Shown: piece by piece, positions 1 to 9,683 of the stretch
Layout of the letters: each line of letters begins with the position of its first letter
Numbering within the stretch: position 1 is the stretch's first letter
Origin: Massilia timonae CCUG 45783
GTDB lineage: Bacteria; Pseudomonadota; Gammaproteobacteria; Burkholderiales; Burkholderiaceae_D
Reading direction: 5' to 3'
NCBI RefSeq assembly: GCF_000315425.1
Contig: NZ_JH992922.1
Span: 1,493,964 to 1,557,963, forward strand
Length of the DNA stretch: 64,000 nt
Program-made: the position numbers and the translations under genes
Notes under the pieces: model-generated
The model's database searches: none
Told to the model about the DNA's origin: nothing
The model's input: the letters and a program-made list of their open reading frames with translations, nothing else

Positions 1-44
1 CTCTGGGAAGGGCTGCGCGACGTGCGCGCCTCAGCTCTCACCCT

Positions 45-1394
45 TCAAGCACTACGCGAACTTGGAGACTGACGAGTTGTGTATAACGAGGTGGGGTCAG
101 TCCTGTCGATTTTGAAGACTATCTGCTCTCCTCCGCCCTCAAGATGTTGGTCTGGTAGCGATTTCTTTTTCTGACCAGCCGCTGGGCCTTGCCATGCTTT
201 TAATGTTTCGCCAGGTTTGATGTCGTAGATTACGAATTGACCATTTCCGTTCCAATCTGGCCATACAGCCAGAAACTTTCTCCAGGCAACTTTTGGATCT
301 GGCGAGTTCTGAATCTCGTTAAAGGTTTTTTCGCTTATCCAACAGTCGCTCATTGCCCGACTATTAGGAGATATAATCCGAAATAGCCGTGCTGGCCCTT
401 TAATGGACACGCTGGCCATCTTGTGAAAGGATTCTATGTTGTCATCTGTCAGTGGAGGCCAACCATCTTTTGCCTTTTTATCGACGCGGTAACGTTCTAA
501 GTCGGCTTGTTGCGAAGGGAACTTTAGAGTCTGACCTGCGCTCAACCATGACGGCTTTGGGTTTGATGTTCGCATCATGGTCACCGCTGCTGCTTCGGGA
601 ATTGCTCCTCGATAGTGGACATTCTTGACATCCACAATCCCATGAAGACGTCTTAGCGATTCTCTTCCCAGTCGCATGATGATCGCATCGAGTATCTCCT
701 GAATTGGTCCACATGCTTTTCTCAACCCTTCGTCAGCTTTTGCACGAACCCAAACGATCGTATCGAGCGCCACTTTTGCCTTCGCGCCCACGCGAGGAAT
801 ATGCTCGACCTTGGCGACAAGGGCTTGTGTCGTGTTCACTCCTTTGTCGAACGCGCGCAATAGCGCATCCGGATTTGTTTTGGCCTTGACCTGCTTGATC
901 TCCTTCGCGAGCCACGCGAAAACGTCGTCGACCTTGAGGCGACGGAGATAGTGCTGGCATGTTTCGCGGCGTAGCAGCGCCACCACGCACGTCATCGAGG
1001 CATCTACGGCAAGCGAGAATCCCTTGCTTGCTCCCCGTCGTATATACGAGAAGAACACCTTCAACACGCCCTTGACCAGGGACCCAAGAACTGGAAACAG
1101 CCCAATGAGCGTCAGCGCCAGCGCAACCCATGCCCACGTATCGTCCGGCTCCTGGCGCAGCTTCTTGCAGTTCGCGACCAAGTCCCGCACATCGCAGACC
1201 TGATCGACCAGGGGAATCATCGAGATCGCGGCGTCGGCCACGATCTGTCCGGTGGACCGGTTCTCGTTGAAGTCTCCCTGAATCGCCTCCCAAAACCACT
1301 CCCAGGCACTTTTGTCACCCTCCGCTTCTGCTTGTGGTGTGCCGGTACTCCATGCAACTGCACTACGCAACTGGGTAGGATTTATCTCGGCCAT
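45..1394 (-). CDS. Type VI secretion cargo effector, toxin C-terminus
   Basis: 449 aa. Starts 38 bases after the vgrG stop, with a GGAG ribosome site about 8 bases before the ATG, so it reads as the VgrG cargo. The N-terminal part (about residues 55-120) has the layout seen ahead of many polymorphic toxins: a PLVDQ..DVRDL segment, then a hydrophobic stretch (WVALALTLIGLFPVLGSLVKG) that could insert in a membrane. The C-terminal ~190 residues contain ARLFRIISP, WPDWNGNGQF, KAWQGPAAGQ and LEGGGEQIVF. A late Gly-rich GGG-x-Q motif after an Arg-bearing strand recalls TNT-type NAD glycohydrolases and ADP-ribosyltransferase-like toxins; this is only a structural guess. The toxin end is AT-rich (48% and 47% GC in rows 61-120 and 301-360, against 62% in row 961-1020), which suggests a swapped module. 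The effector call is fairly safe; the activity is unknown. Confidence 0.75.
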   Translation of the reverse strand: MAEINPTQLRSAVAWSTGTPQAEAEGDKSAWEWFWEAIQGDFNENRSTGQIVADAAISMIPLVDQVCDVRDLVANCKKLRQEPDDTWAWVALALTLIGLFPVLGSLVKGVLKVFFSYIRRGASKGFSLAVDASMTCVVALLRRETCQHYLRRLKVDDVFAWLAKEIKQVKAKTNPDALLRAFDKGVNTTQALVAKVEHIPRVGAKAKVALDTIVWVRAKADEGLRKACGPIQEILDAIIMRLGRESLRRLHGIVDVKNVHYRGAIPEAAAVTMMRTSNPKPSWLSAGQTLKFPSQQADLERYRVDKKAKDGWPPLTDDNIESFHKMASVSIKGPARLFRIISPNSRAMSDCWISEKTFNEIQNSPDPKVAWRKFLAVWPDWNGNGQFVIYDIKPGETLKAWQGPAAGQKKKSLPDQHLEGGGEQIVFKIDRTDPTSLYTTRQSPSSRSA

Positions 1395-1432
1395 TGCTAC
1401 GCTCCGGCAGGCACTGCGTTATGGGGCAGAAT

Positions 1433-4291
1433 TCAGCGAGTCAATGCTTCCAACGGATCGTGAGGATCCTCATCGTCAGGTTTCCGCGGCTTGTAAATGA
1501 CCTTCTTGACCGCCTTGTTCTCAACGTTTTCGTGCAAGGCTTTGCCATCCTTGTCGAGCGTTCCTGTGACGACTGGTCCATCCTGAAAATGGATTTCGTA
1601 GTCGACGTCGGGAATGCCCTCGGCGATCTCGGGATCGAGGTAGTGCAAGGCAATCCAATGCTGCATCTCGGGGCTGAGTTCCCCCGGTAGATTGCGCAGA
1701 TTGGCGGTGTTGCGACCGCCCTTGTCGAAGAGGTGCTTGCCACCCTTGACCGAAAACTTCCCAGGGCAGGCAAAGGTAATATCCCCACCTTCCAGCGTGA
1801 TCGCCGATTCCCCGGCCTGCAGCACGATCTTTTCCTTCGCCTTGATCTCGATCCGGTCATTCACCGACATCACAGTGACTTCCTTGTCCGCCAAAATCTC
1901 CAGCTGATCCGTATGCGCCTGCAACGACACCGGTCCATTCGCCGCAATGGCCTGAATGCCACCCGCATGCGAAAACAGGCTGGCCGCGCCACCGGCCACG
2001 GTCGACACCGTATGCGCCGCAGCGATATGGAAATCCGACTGCGTCGTCCACTGCATCTGCCCGCCGGCATAGATCACGGTCGATGCCGGCGTCGCCCAAT
2101 TGATGCTGGCCGCCGAGTCCATCAGCACGACCGCCGCCCCGAATTTTTCAACTGGCTGCCCGCCATCGAGCTCGCGCGACCCCGCCTTGGCCTTGAGCGC
2201 CGTCTGTCCCCCAACCGCACCGTCGTACTTGCCCCTGGCCTGAGGATCGATCAGCGCGATGAATTCCTCCTGCGCCTTGGCCACCTCGCTACTAAACAGC
2301 GCCTGCGACTGGCCCGCCGCATCCTGCAGCGCGTCGCCCAGCGACTGCGCCGCCTTGAACTGCGCCACCGCCTCGGCCACATCCATCTGCGTCGACGTGA
2401 TCCCGCTGCCGAGCTGCGGCCGCGCACTGGTCGACAGCAGCACGCCTTCACCGCCGCGCACGACCGCCCAGGCATCGGTGCGCAGCTCGAAGCCGCTGCC
2501 GCGATAACGGCCACGTTGTGACGTGCCGGGTGGCTGCTCGATCAGATAGCCGAGATTGAGTTCGCTGCCGGCGCTGCTGCTTGCCAGCCGCGTGCGCAGC
2601 TGGCCGGGCGTATCGTCCACCTGCCACTGATTGAACCCACCGCCATCGAAGTTCCGGCTATGAATCCCGGACAGCACGCCGGCGTGATCTGCGCCCGAAT
2701 CCACGCCAGCCGGAAAGGGCGGCAGGTCGACCCCGTTATGCAACTGCGCCACGATGACCGGCCGGTCGATGTCTCCTTCAATAAAATCCACCAGCACCTC
2801 GGTGCCGATGCGCGGCGTGAACACAGTGCCCCAGTTCGGCCCGGCCAGCGCCTCGGCCACCCGTATCCAGCTGCCGGAAGCATCGTTGCCCGGCGCGCTG
2901 CCCCGTTCATCCAGGTTGTGCGCCACGCCGCCGGGATTCGGGTTGACGCCACGCTGCCACGCGAACTGGACTTTTACCTGATGGTCGCGCGTGCTGGTGG
3001 CGACCGCATTCGGCAAGCCGACCACCAGCGCGGTCTGCGGACCCAGGCTCGTGCAGGGATGCGGCGCGGCGATCGCGGCCGGCACCAGCGCCACTACGTC
3101 GCGCACGCAGGCGAAGGTATTGCGGTAGGTGCCGCTCTCGACCTGCTTCGCCGCGCCCGCGATGCCGGTGTCGAAGTTGTTGCGCGCCTCGTGTTGCACC
3201 CACAGCACGGTGAAGGCGTTGGCGCCGGCCGGATAGCGGTCGTGCTGGGTCAAGCTAAAGCCATGTCCGGCCGCCAGCCGGCGCACGGCGCCCGCGCCTT
3301 CGAAGACCTTGTTGTCCAGCTCGAGCGCCAGCAGCATCAACTCGCTGTGGCCACGCATCGCGGCGCCGGTGTCGCCGCCGATGCGTTCGCCGCTGCCGTC
3401 ATGGATGGAGAGCGCGGGCAGGGCGCCGGCATCGAGGTGCGAATTCAGTTCTGCCGCCGGCGCCAGCAAGATGGCCGGGTTCCAACTGCTGATGCTGACG
3501 CCGTTGGCTGCTACCCGGCGCCGCGCGTGGAAGGTGTCGATCGCGTCGTCGCGCTCGGTCGCACGCACGCCATGAAAGCGCAACGTCGCGCCGCCGGGCG
3601 TTGGGGGAATCCGCGCCCGCCGGTCGAAGATCACCAGCCGGTGCCGCGCCTGGCCGTGGTCGGCGCCGGCCACTGTCTCGAATGGGGAATGATCGAAGCG
3701 CCAGCTCAAACCTTCGGATGCGAGCAGCCGCGCGAAGAATGCGTAATCGCTTTCGCGGTACTGGGTGCAAACGGGCCGTGGCGCCAGTTCCTGCGTCACG
3801 TCGAATGCGACGTCCACCTGTGGATAATCGGCCAGTAATTCACAGACGATGTCGCGCACCGTCTTGTTCTGGAACAGGTAGCAATCGCGCCGCAGCGTCA
3901 GCAGCGCCAGCGCCGGTTCGAGCACCAGGCGGTAGCGGGCGACGCCGCCATCGGCGCCCAGCCAGGACGCTTGCGTGCACAGGCCATGCCAGGCGCGCCG
4001 GCCGCCGTCCGGCTGCAGCAGGCCGACAGTCAATTCTTCGCCGATGAAGGAAGACAGGTCGAGGTCGGTCGAGGTGCTGAGCGCATCGACTTCGAAGCGG
4101 AACAGTTCGTTGGTGGCCTCGCGTCCCGCGAAGCGCTCCGCTACCAGCGATTGCGGCAAGCCGCTTTGCTGGCTGCTGGCCAGGGTGAGGAGCCGCGCGT
4201 GCTGGCTCAGGCCCGTGCCGTACAGGCCGAGCGAAGCGGGGGGAGGAAAGGCTCTCATTGGCGCGGGCAGGCCTGGATGGACATTGTGCAC
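1433..4291 (-). CDS. vgrG: Type VI secretion tip protein VgrG with C-terminal extension
   Basis: 952 aa spike protein that caps the Hcp tube of a type VI secretion system. Domains in order: gp27-like/Rhs-Vgr core (about 50-360), gp5-like OB fold (about 430-560, with GSWIRVAEALAGPNWGTVFTPRIG and DFIEGDIDRPVIVAQLHNG), DUF2345 beta-helix region (about 690-850), and a tail of about 80 residues with YEIHF-DG-V-TGTLDKDGKA. That tail looks like the transthyretin-like adaptor found at the end of VgrGs that carry a separate effector, which fits the effector gene immediately downstream. The longest frame starts at a GTG (4291) with a GGAG almost touching it; an ATG at 4258 (MRAFPPPASLG) is a real alternative. 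No other T6SS structural genes are in the window, so this is an orphan vgrG island or the edge of a cluster. Confidence 0.93.
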   Translation of the reverse strand: MHNVHPGLPAPMRAFPPPASLGLYGTGLSQHARLLTLASSQQSGLPQSLVAERFAGREATNELFRFEVDALSTSTDLDLSSFIGEELTVGLLQPDGGRRAWHGLCTQASWLGADGGVARYRLVLEPALALLTLRRDCYLFQNKTVRDIVCELLADYPQVDVAFDVTQELAPRPVCTQYRESDYAFFARLLASEGLSWRFDHSPFETVAGADHGQARHRLVIFDRRARIPPTPGGATLRFHGVRATERDDAIDTFHARRRVAANGVSISSWNPAILLAPAAELNSHLDAGALPALSIHDGSGERIGGDTGAAMRGHSELMLLALELDNKVFEGAGAVRRLAAGHGFSLTQHDRYPAGANAFTVLWVQHEARNNFDTGIAGAAKQVESGTYRNTFACVRDVVALVPAAIAAPHPCTSLGPQTALVVGLPNAVATSTRDHQVKVQFAWQRGVNPNPGGVAHNLDERGSAPGNDASGSWIRVAEALAGPNWGTVFTPRIGTEVLVDFIEGDIDRPVIVAQLHNGVDLPPFPAGVDSGADHAGVLSGIHSRNFDGGGFNQWQVDDTPGQLRTRLASSSAGSELNLGYLIEQPPGTSQRGRYRGSGFELRTDAWAVVRGGEGVLLSTSARPQLGSGITSTQMDVAEAVAQFKAAQSLGDALQDAAGQSQALFSSEVAKAQEEFIALIDPQARGKYDGAVGGQTALKAKAGSRELDGGQPVEKFGAAVVLMDSAASINWATPASTVIYAGGQMQWTTQSDFHIAAAHTVSTVAGGAASLFSHAGGIQAIAANGPVSLQAHTDQLEILADKEVTVMSVNDRIEIKAKEKIVLQAGESAITLEGGDITFACPGKFSVKGGKHLFDKGGRNTANLRNLPGELSPEMQHWIALHYLDPEIAEGIPDVDYEIHFQDGPVVTGTLDKDGKALHENVENKAVKKVIYKPRKPDDEDPHDPLEALTR

Positions 4292-4405
4292 TCCGTCATA
4301 TTGGCGGCAATGTCGATCTTAAGAGAGCGGGTCTTTCAGGTGATGCCTGCAGGCATGACGGTCGTCAAGCCGCAAGTGGGATATGCGCAGCGGGTAGATC
4401 GGGAT

Positions 4406-4441
4406 AAAAAAATGGCGCGGTGCCTGGAAGCGCCGCGCCAT
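4406..4441 (-). terminator. Rho-independent terminator of gloA
   Basis: Read on the minus strand: a 9-bp perfect stem (ATGGCGCGG/CCGCGCCAT, 4433-4441 with 4412-4420) followed by seven T. It lies 25 bases past the gloA stop. Confidence 0.85.
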
Positions 4442-4465
4442 CCTTGCTGAAAATCCAGTCAGCGC

Positions 4466-4879
4466 TTAGTTGCTCAGCCCACCACCGCCGGCATTGTCGG
4501 CGCGCTCGATCAGCTCGACCTTGTAGCCGTCCGGATCGGTGATGAAGGCGATCACGGTGGTGCCGCCCTTGACCGGGCCCGGTTCGCGGGTGATGTTGCC
4601 GCCGGCTGCGCGCACCTGGTCGCAGGTGGCGTAGATGTCTTCGGCCGAGATCGCGATGTGGCCGTAGGCCGTGCCCATGTCGTAGCTGTCGGTGCCCCAG
4701 TTATAGGTCAGTTCGAGCTCGGCGTGGTCCGGGTTGCTGCCGTAGCCGAGGAAGGCCAGGCTGTACTTGTATTCAGGATTGTCGCTGGTGCGCAGCAGTT
4801 TCATGCCCAGCACCTTGGTGTAGAAGTCGATGGAGCGTTGCAGGTCGCCGACCCTCAACATGGTATGCAGGATGCGCAT
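4466..4879 (-). CDS. gloA: Lactoylglutathione lyase (glyoxalase I)
   Basis: 137 aa, the normal size for bacterial glyoxalase I. It isomerises the methylglyoxal-glutathione hemithioacetal to S-lactoylglutathione in the cytoplasm. The four metal ligands of the E. coli enzyme fall at identical positions: His5, Glu56, His74 and Glu122. This short form lacks the long eukaryotic insertions, so Ni/Co dependence is expected from family knowledge. Followed by a strong terminator; about 100 bases separate it from the OsmC gene upstream. Confidence 0.96.
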   Translation of the reverse strand: MRILHTMLRVGDLQRSIDFYTKVLGMKLLRTSDNPEYKYSLAFLGYGSNPDHAELELTYNWGTDSYDMGTAYGHIAISAEDIYATCDQVRAAGGNITREPGPVKGGTTVIAFITDPDGYKVELIERADNAGGGGLSN

Positions 4880-4978
4880 TTTGGCTTGCCCTATGTGTTT
4901 CGAAGAACCGCCATTCTATGCGTTCGACGGCATCCTTGCCGGAGGCGCCGCAGGCAGGACGGCCCGCGGCGCGCCGGA

Positions 4979-5410
4979 TCAGTTCTCGAGCCTGGCGTCG
5001 AGCGTGATCTTGGCATTCAGCAGCTTCGACACCGGGCAGTTTTCCTTGGCCGTGGTGGCCGCCTTGTCGAAGGCTTCCTGGCTGGCTCCCGGGATCTTGG
5101 CCACCAGGTCGAGGTGCACGGCCGTGATCGAGAAGCCGCCCTCGACCTTTTCCATCGACACCGTCGCCTTGGTGCGCAGCTCGTCGGCGGTCAAGCCGGC
5201 CTGGCCCAGCTGGCCCGACAGCGCCATCGTGAAGCAGCCCGCGTGCGCCGCGCCGATCAGCTCTTCGGGATTGGTGCCCGGCGCGTCTTCGAAGCGGGTA
5301 TTGAAGCCGTAGGGCTGGTCCTTGAGCGCGCCGCTGCCGGTCGAGACCTGGCCCTTGCCGTCCTTGAGGCCGCCGCTCCAGACGGCGCTGCCATCGCGTT
5401 TGATCGTCAT
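4979..5410 (-). CDS. osmC: OsmC family peroxiredoxin
   Basis: 143 aa. Reduces organic hydroperoxides using a pair of cysteines; here Cys59 and Cys125, the same numbers as in E. coli OsmC. The start MTIKRDGSAVWSGGLKDGKG matches the family. It begins only 3 bases after the stop of the preceding small hydrophilic gene, with an AGGAAA ribosome site inside that gene's last codons, so the two are probably co-translated. A second enzyme of the superfamily (Ohr type) lies at 9684-10112. Confidence 0.94.
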   Translation of the reverse strand: MTIKRDGSAVWSGGLKDGKGQVSTGSGALKDQPYGFNTRFEDAPGTNPEELIGAAHAGCFTMALSGQLGQAGLTADELRTKATVSMEKVEGGFSITAVHLDLVAKIPGASQEAFDKAATTAKENCPVSKLLNAKITLDARLEN

Positions 5411-5413
5411 CTG

Positions 5414-5734
5414 TTATTTCCTTTCCGTGTCGTTGTCTTCGGGCGCCGGTTCGGCGTCATGGTCGCGCATGTCGCGGTGGCGGTCGGGCTGCGGCGCGGC
5501 CTGGCCGGTCGCGCCGGGGGCCGGATCGACCGCCTCCGAAATGCCGGGCGTGTTGCGCGAATCGGTATCGACCAGGCCCTGCTCGAGGTCCTTGGCCGCC
5601 TGCTTCATGACGCCGCGCGGTTCCTGGTCTTGCCCGTCCGGCGTCTCGTCGCGTTCATGCGGCTGGCGTTTGACGCCATCGTTGCTCATCGGTTCCTTGG
5701 TATTGACGAACCGGTCCTTGGTTTCGGTCACCAT
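5414..5734 (-). CDS. Hydrophilic, probably disordered small protein
   Basis: 106 aa, rich in Asp, Glu, Arg, Pro and Gln, with no hydrophobic core, signal peptide or recognised domain (MVTETKDRFVNTKEPMSNDG... ending EPAPEDNDTERK). It sits directly before osmC with a 3-base gap, so a stress-linked role is possible by association only. The coupling to osmC and good codon use make it a likely real gene. Confidence 0.65.
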   Translation of the reverse strand: MVTETKDRFVNTKEPMSNDGVKRQPHERDETPDGQDQEPRGVMKQAAKDLEQGLVDTDSRNTPGISEAVDPAPGATGQAAPQPDRHRDMRDHDAEPAPEDNDTERK

Positions 5735-5853
5735 GGTGCTCTCCTTTGCATTTTCGTCATCATCATCGTAACTGCCTGTCGGTGAATGAGTCGCGCAATT
5801 GAACTCCGTAATTTGATGATGCTTTTTTGCAATTACCTCGCTAAGATGAGCGC

Positions 5854-6786
5854 TTGACCGTATTGACGGAACGCACTGTGACCCCAGACATCCTGACCCA
5901 CGACGCCGGCATTGCCTGCAAGAACTGCGGTACGACTGCGCAAGGCAATTACTGCCAGCAGTGCGGGCAGGCCACCCACCTGCACGTGCCGAGCGCGCGC
6001 GAATTCCTGCACGAGTTCATCGCCCACTACGTGGCGCTGGAGGGCAAGCTGTGGAAGTCGCTGGCCCTGCTGATTGCCAAACCGGGCTTGCTGACCTGCG
6101 AATACATCGAGGGCCGCCGCGTGCGCTATCTGGAGCCGCTGCGCCTGTATCTCACCTTCAGCATCATTTTCTTTGCGCTGTTCAAGCTCAGTGGCGTCGA
6201 GGTGGCGCGTTTCGACGAGCCGTCGCCGGCCCTGGCCGCGGCGGTGGCCGAAGGGCGCGCCAAGGAGACGGTGCTGGGCCCGGCCATGGGGGCGGACGCC
6301 GCCGAGTACGAACGAGTCCTGGCCGTGCTGAACCAGAAGGCCAGCAACGTGCATCCGGTATTGCGCGAGCGCGTGGCGCGCTTCCTGTCCCTGTCGCCGC
6401 AGGCGCAGAAGGCCGCGCTCAAGCAGGCTTTCTACAGTTATACGCCGTATGCGATCTTCGCCATGATGCCGCTGTTCGCGCTGTATATGAAGATCCTGTA
6501 CCTGGGCGCCGGGCGCCGCTACGGCGAGCATTTCCTGTTCGCGCTGCACGCGAATGCCTTTGCCTTCCTGATGCTATCGGTGATGATCCTGGTGCCGGAA
6601 AGCTGGAAGTTCATCACCTTCGCGCTATTGCTGTGGCTGGTGTGCTACCTGCCGCTCGCGATGCGCCGCGTCTACGAGCGCAGCTGGGTGGGCACCGTCA
6701 TGCGCTGGGTCGTGCTGATCTTCGCCCACGTCGTGACCCTGGCCTCGGCCGTATTGACCGTGATGGGCATGGTACTGATGGGCTGA
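5854..6786 (+). CDS. DUF3667 domain membrane protein
   Basis: About 310 aa. The N-terminus carries a zinc-ribbon-like pair (CKNCG...YCQQCGQ), then the DUF3667 core (REFLHEFIAHYVALEGKLWKSLALLIAKPGLLTCEYIEGRRVRYLEPLRLY) and several hydrophobic segments: FSIIFFALF, YTPYAIFAMMPLFALYM and about three more near the C-terminus. Function is not known; the family is common next to lipoprotein or envelope genes. No ATG is available: the start is the TTG at 5854 or the GTG at 5878, and the GTG has a GGA about 7 bases upstream. It stands alone between divergent promoters and nadK. Confidence 0.85.
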   Translation: MTVLTERTVTPDILTHDAGIACKNCGTTAQGNYCQQCGQATHLHVPSAREFLHEFIAHYVALEGKLWKSLALLIAKPGLLTCEYIEGRRVRYLEPLRLYLTFSIIFFALFKLSGVEVARFDEPSPALAAAVAEGRAKETVLGPAMGADAAEYERVLAVLNQKASNVHPVLRERVARFLSLSPQAQKAALKQAFYSYTPYAIFAMMPLFALYMKILYLGAGRRYGEHFLFALHANAFAFLMLSVMILVPESWKFITFALLLWLVCYLPLAMRRVYERSWVGTVMRWVVLIFAHVVTLASAVLTVMGMVLMG

Positions 6787-6814
6787 ACTTGCAGGTCAGG
6801 GGCGGCGCCCGCTA

Positions 6815-6834
6815 TACTGTTCATTTATACAGTC
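6815..6834. promoter_or_regulatory. LexA-type SOS box upstream of nadK-recN
   Basis: TACTGT-N8-ACAGTC, matching the E. coli LexA consensus TACTGT(AT)4ACAGTA at 11 of the 12 outer positions with an AT-rich centre. It lies 81 bases before nadK; recN, a classic SOS gene, follows nadK on the same strand. Confidence 0.8.
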
Positions 6835-6915
6835 ATTACCGAGCGCCGTATGGCAGCCGCAGGGATTATCGGTTAATCTCCAGCGTACGCTTAACCCTCA
6901 ACTGCAGAGAACGTC

Positions 6916-7818
6916 ATGCCCGCTTCGCCCCAACCGCAACAGATCATCGCGCTCGTGGTGCGGCACAACACGGCAGGCGTCGAGGAGCCGGTCGGCCGCA
7001 TCCGCGATTTCCTGCAAGAGGCGGGCTACCGCGTGGTGTTCGAGGCCGATACCGCGGCGCACCTGCAACTGGATAACATCGATTCGATGACCGTGGCCGA
7101 GATCGGCGCGCAGGCGAAGATCGGGATCGTGGTCGGCGGCGACGGCACCATGCTCGGCATCGCGCGCCAGCTGGCCGAGTACGACATTCCCCTGGTCGGC
7201 ATCAACCTGGGCCGGCTCGGCTTCATCACCGACATTCCGCTCGACGACATGCTGCCGGCGCTCGGCGAGATCCTGCAAGGCCGCTCGCGCGCCGAGAAAC
7301 GCACCCTGCTCGAGGCGCGCGTGATGCGCGGCGGCGAGCAGATCTTCTGCAGCGTGGCCGTCAACGACGTGGTCGTGGCGCGCGGCACCGGCGCCGGCAT
7401 GGTCGAACTCAAGCTGACCGTCGACGGTCAATTCATGTACAACCAGCGTTCGGATGGCCTGATCGTGTCCACGCCCACCGGCTCCACGGCCTACGCGCTG
7501 TCGGCCGGCGGGCCGCTGCTGCATCCGAGCCTTGGCGGCACGGTGCTGGTGCCGATCGCGCCGCATGCGCTGTCGAACCGGCCGATCGTGGTGCCGGATA
7601 CCAGCGAGATCGTGGTCGAACTGGTCAGCGGACGCGACATCAGCGTGAACTTCGACATGCAGACCTTCACCAGCCTGCAACTGGGCGACTGCATCGTCAT
7701 TTCGCGCTCACCGCACACGATCACCTTCCTGCATCCGCTCGACTGGAGCTATTACCACACGCTGCGCCAGAAGCTGCACTGGAACGAATACCCCACCAAC
7801 GACGGCAGGCTCAAGTAA
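6916..7818 (+). CDS. nadK: NAD kinase
   Basis: 300 aa. Phosphorylates NAD to NADP with ATP (or polyphosphate in some relatives). It has the GGDGTML motif at 74-80 and the second family block SDGLIVSTPTGSTAYALSAGGPLLHP. Starts at ATG MPASPQPQQI. The next gene is recN, 66 bases on, the usual betaproteobacterial pairing; hrcA, often found just upstream in this group, is absent here. The LexA-like box upstream suggests nadK may be transcribed with recN after DNA damage. Confidence 0.97.
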   Translation: MPASPQPQQIIALVVRHNTAGVEEPVGRIRDFLQEAGYRVVFEADTAAHLQLDNIDSMTVAEIGAQAKIGIVVGGDGTMLGIARQLAEYDIPLVGINLGRLGFITDIPLDDMLPALGEILQGRSRAEKRTLLEARVMRGGEQIFCSVAVNDVVVARGTGAGMVELKLTVDGQFMYNQRSDGLIVSTPTGSTAYALSAGGPLLHPSLGGTVLVPIAPHALSNRPIVVPDTSEIVVELVSGRDISVNFDMQTFTSLQLGDCIVISRSPHTITFLHPLDWSYYHTLRQKLHWNEYPTNDGRLK

Positions 7819-7884
7819 TACGCCGGAATTGTCCGCCCGACTTGTTCGCCACAGAATCGCCAATCACCGGAGACCCGATTTTTC

Positions 7885-9549
7885 ATGCTGCGCACACTGA
7901 CCATCCGCGACTTCGTCATCGTCGACGCGATCGAACTGGAGTTCTCGAACGGCTTTTCGGTGTTCACCGGCGAGACCGGCGCCGGCAAGTCGATCCTGAT
8001 CGATGCGCTGCAACTGGCGCTGGGCGGACGCGGCGACGCCAGCATGGTGCGCGAAGGCGCCTCCAAGGCCGACATCACGGCCGATTTTTCGCCGACCGCG
8101 GCGGCGTCGCGCTGGCTCGAGCAGCACGAATTCAGCGTCGAGGAGGGCGGGGCGCTGCTGCGCCGCGTGATCGACAACGCCGGCCGCTCCAAGGCCTATA
8201 TCAATGGCGTGGCGGCAACCGCGGCCCAGCTGCGCGACCTGGGCGAGCTGCTGGTCGACATCCACGGCCAGCATGCCCACCAGTCGCTGCTCAAGCCGGA
8301 CGCCCAGCGCGCGCTGCTCGACAACCAGATCGCGGTGCGCGATCCGCAGGCGCGCATCGAGGCGCAAGCCGTGTCGCAAGCCTGGCGCGCCTGGCGCGCG
8401 CTGGTGCGCCAGCGCGAAGAATACGAGACCAATGCCAAGAACGTGCTGATCGAGCGCGAGCGCCTCGAGTGGCAGGTCAGCGAGCTGGATAAACTGGCGC
8501 CGAAGGCCGGCGAATGGGTCGAGATCAGCAATGAACACAGCCGCCTGTCGCACGCCGCCAGCCTGCTCGAAGGCGCCCAGGAAGCCTTGGCCGCGATCTC
8601 GGAATCGGAGCATCCGATCCTGTCGCAGCTGTCCTCGCTCAATGCCAAGCTCGGCAAGCTGGTCGACGTCGACGCCCAGCTGCAGGCGGTGCTCGACTGC
8701 ATGGAGCCGGCCCGCATCCAGCTGCAAGAGGCCGTATCGGAGCTGAACAACTATATCGACAAGGTCGAGCTCGACCCCGAGCGCCTGCGCGACGTCGATG
8801 CCCGCATGGACGCCCTGCACAGCGCCGCACGCAAGTACCGCGTGACGCCCGAAGAGCTGCCCGACGAACACGCGGCGCTCGGCGCCAAGCTGCGCCAGCT
8901 GGCCGACGCCACCGATATCGAAGGCTTGCGCAAGCAGGAAGACAAGGCCAGGGCCGTCTACATGGACGTGGCCGGGCGCCTGTCGGCGCGCCGCGTCAAG
9001 GCCGCCGCCGAACTGGGCGCGCAAGTGACGGCCGCGATGCAGGAGCTCAGCATGAGCGGCGGCAGCTTCGCCATCGGCCTGAACAGCGGCGAGCCGGGCG
9101 CGCATGGCCTCGAACAGGTGGAATTCCTGGTCGCCGGCCACGCCGGCGTGGCGCCGCGTCCGCTGGCCAAGGTGGCCTCGGGCGGCGAACTGGCGCGCAT
9201 CTCGCTGGCGATCTCGGTGATCACCTCGAACGCGACCACGGTGCCGACGCTGATCTTCGACGAGGTCGACACCGGCATCGGCGGCGGCGTGGCCGAAGTG
9301 GTGGGGCGCCTGTTGAAGCGCCTGGGCCAGCAGCGGCAAGTGCTGTGCGTGACCCACTTGCCGCAGGTGGCGAGCCAGGCCAACCAGCATTTCCAGGTGG
9401 CCAAGGGCACGACGGGCGAGGGCCGCACCGTGTCGCGCATCGACGTGCTCGACAGCCGCGCGCGGGTGGAAGAGGTGGCGCGCATGCTGGGCGGGATCGA
9501 GATCACCGAAACCACGCGCAAGCATGCGCGGGAGTTGCTCGCTTCCTGA
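7885..9549 (+). CDS. recN: DNA repair protein RecN
   Basis: 554 aa SMC-like ATPase for double-strand-break repair. Walker A GETGAGKS at 29-36; the central coiled-coil arms run roughly from residue 150 to 370; the ABC signature-like [17 protein letters not shown] and Walker [14 protein letters not shown] are near the C-terminus, followed by THLPQVA. Length matches the family. It is expressed behind nadK and the LexA-type box; the 66-base gap holds no obvious terminator. Confidence 0.97.
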   Translation: MLRTLTIRDFVIVDAIELEFSNGFSVFTGETGAGKSILIDALQLALGGRGDASMVREGASKADITADFSPTAAASRWLEQHEFSVEEGGALLRRVIDNAGRSKAYINGVAATAAQLRDLGELLVDIHGQHAHQSLLKPDAQRALLDNQIAVRDPQARIEAQAVSQAWRAWRALVRQREEYETNAKNVLIERERLEWQVSELDKLAPKAGEWVEISNEHSRLSHAASLLEGAQEALAAISESEHPILSQLSSLNAKLGKLVDVDAQLQAVLDCMEPARIQLQEAVSELNNYIDKVELDPERLRDVDARMDALHSAARKYRVTPEELPDEHAALGAKLRQLADATDIEGLRKQEDKARAVYMDVAGRLSARRVKAAAELGAQVTAAMQELSMSGGSFAIGLNSGEPGAHGLEQVEFLVAGHAGVAPRPLAKVASGGELARISLAISVITSNATTVPTLIFDEVDTGIGGGVAEVVGRLLKRLGQQRQVLCVTHLPQVASQANQHFQVAKGTTGEGRTVSRIDVLDSRARVEEVARMLGGIEITETTRKHARELLAS

Positions 9550-9683
9550 ACCACTGCGGTTCGCTACAGAACTCTTCATTCCGATGTCATGCCGCTTTCT
9601 TCATTCTGTGGCAGAGTGACGTTCGACCTGCGGCCTTCGCGCCGCAGCATCGTCCGCCACCCCCAACCATGGAAGGAATTCGC

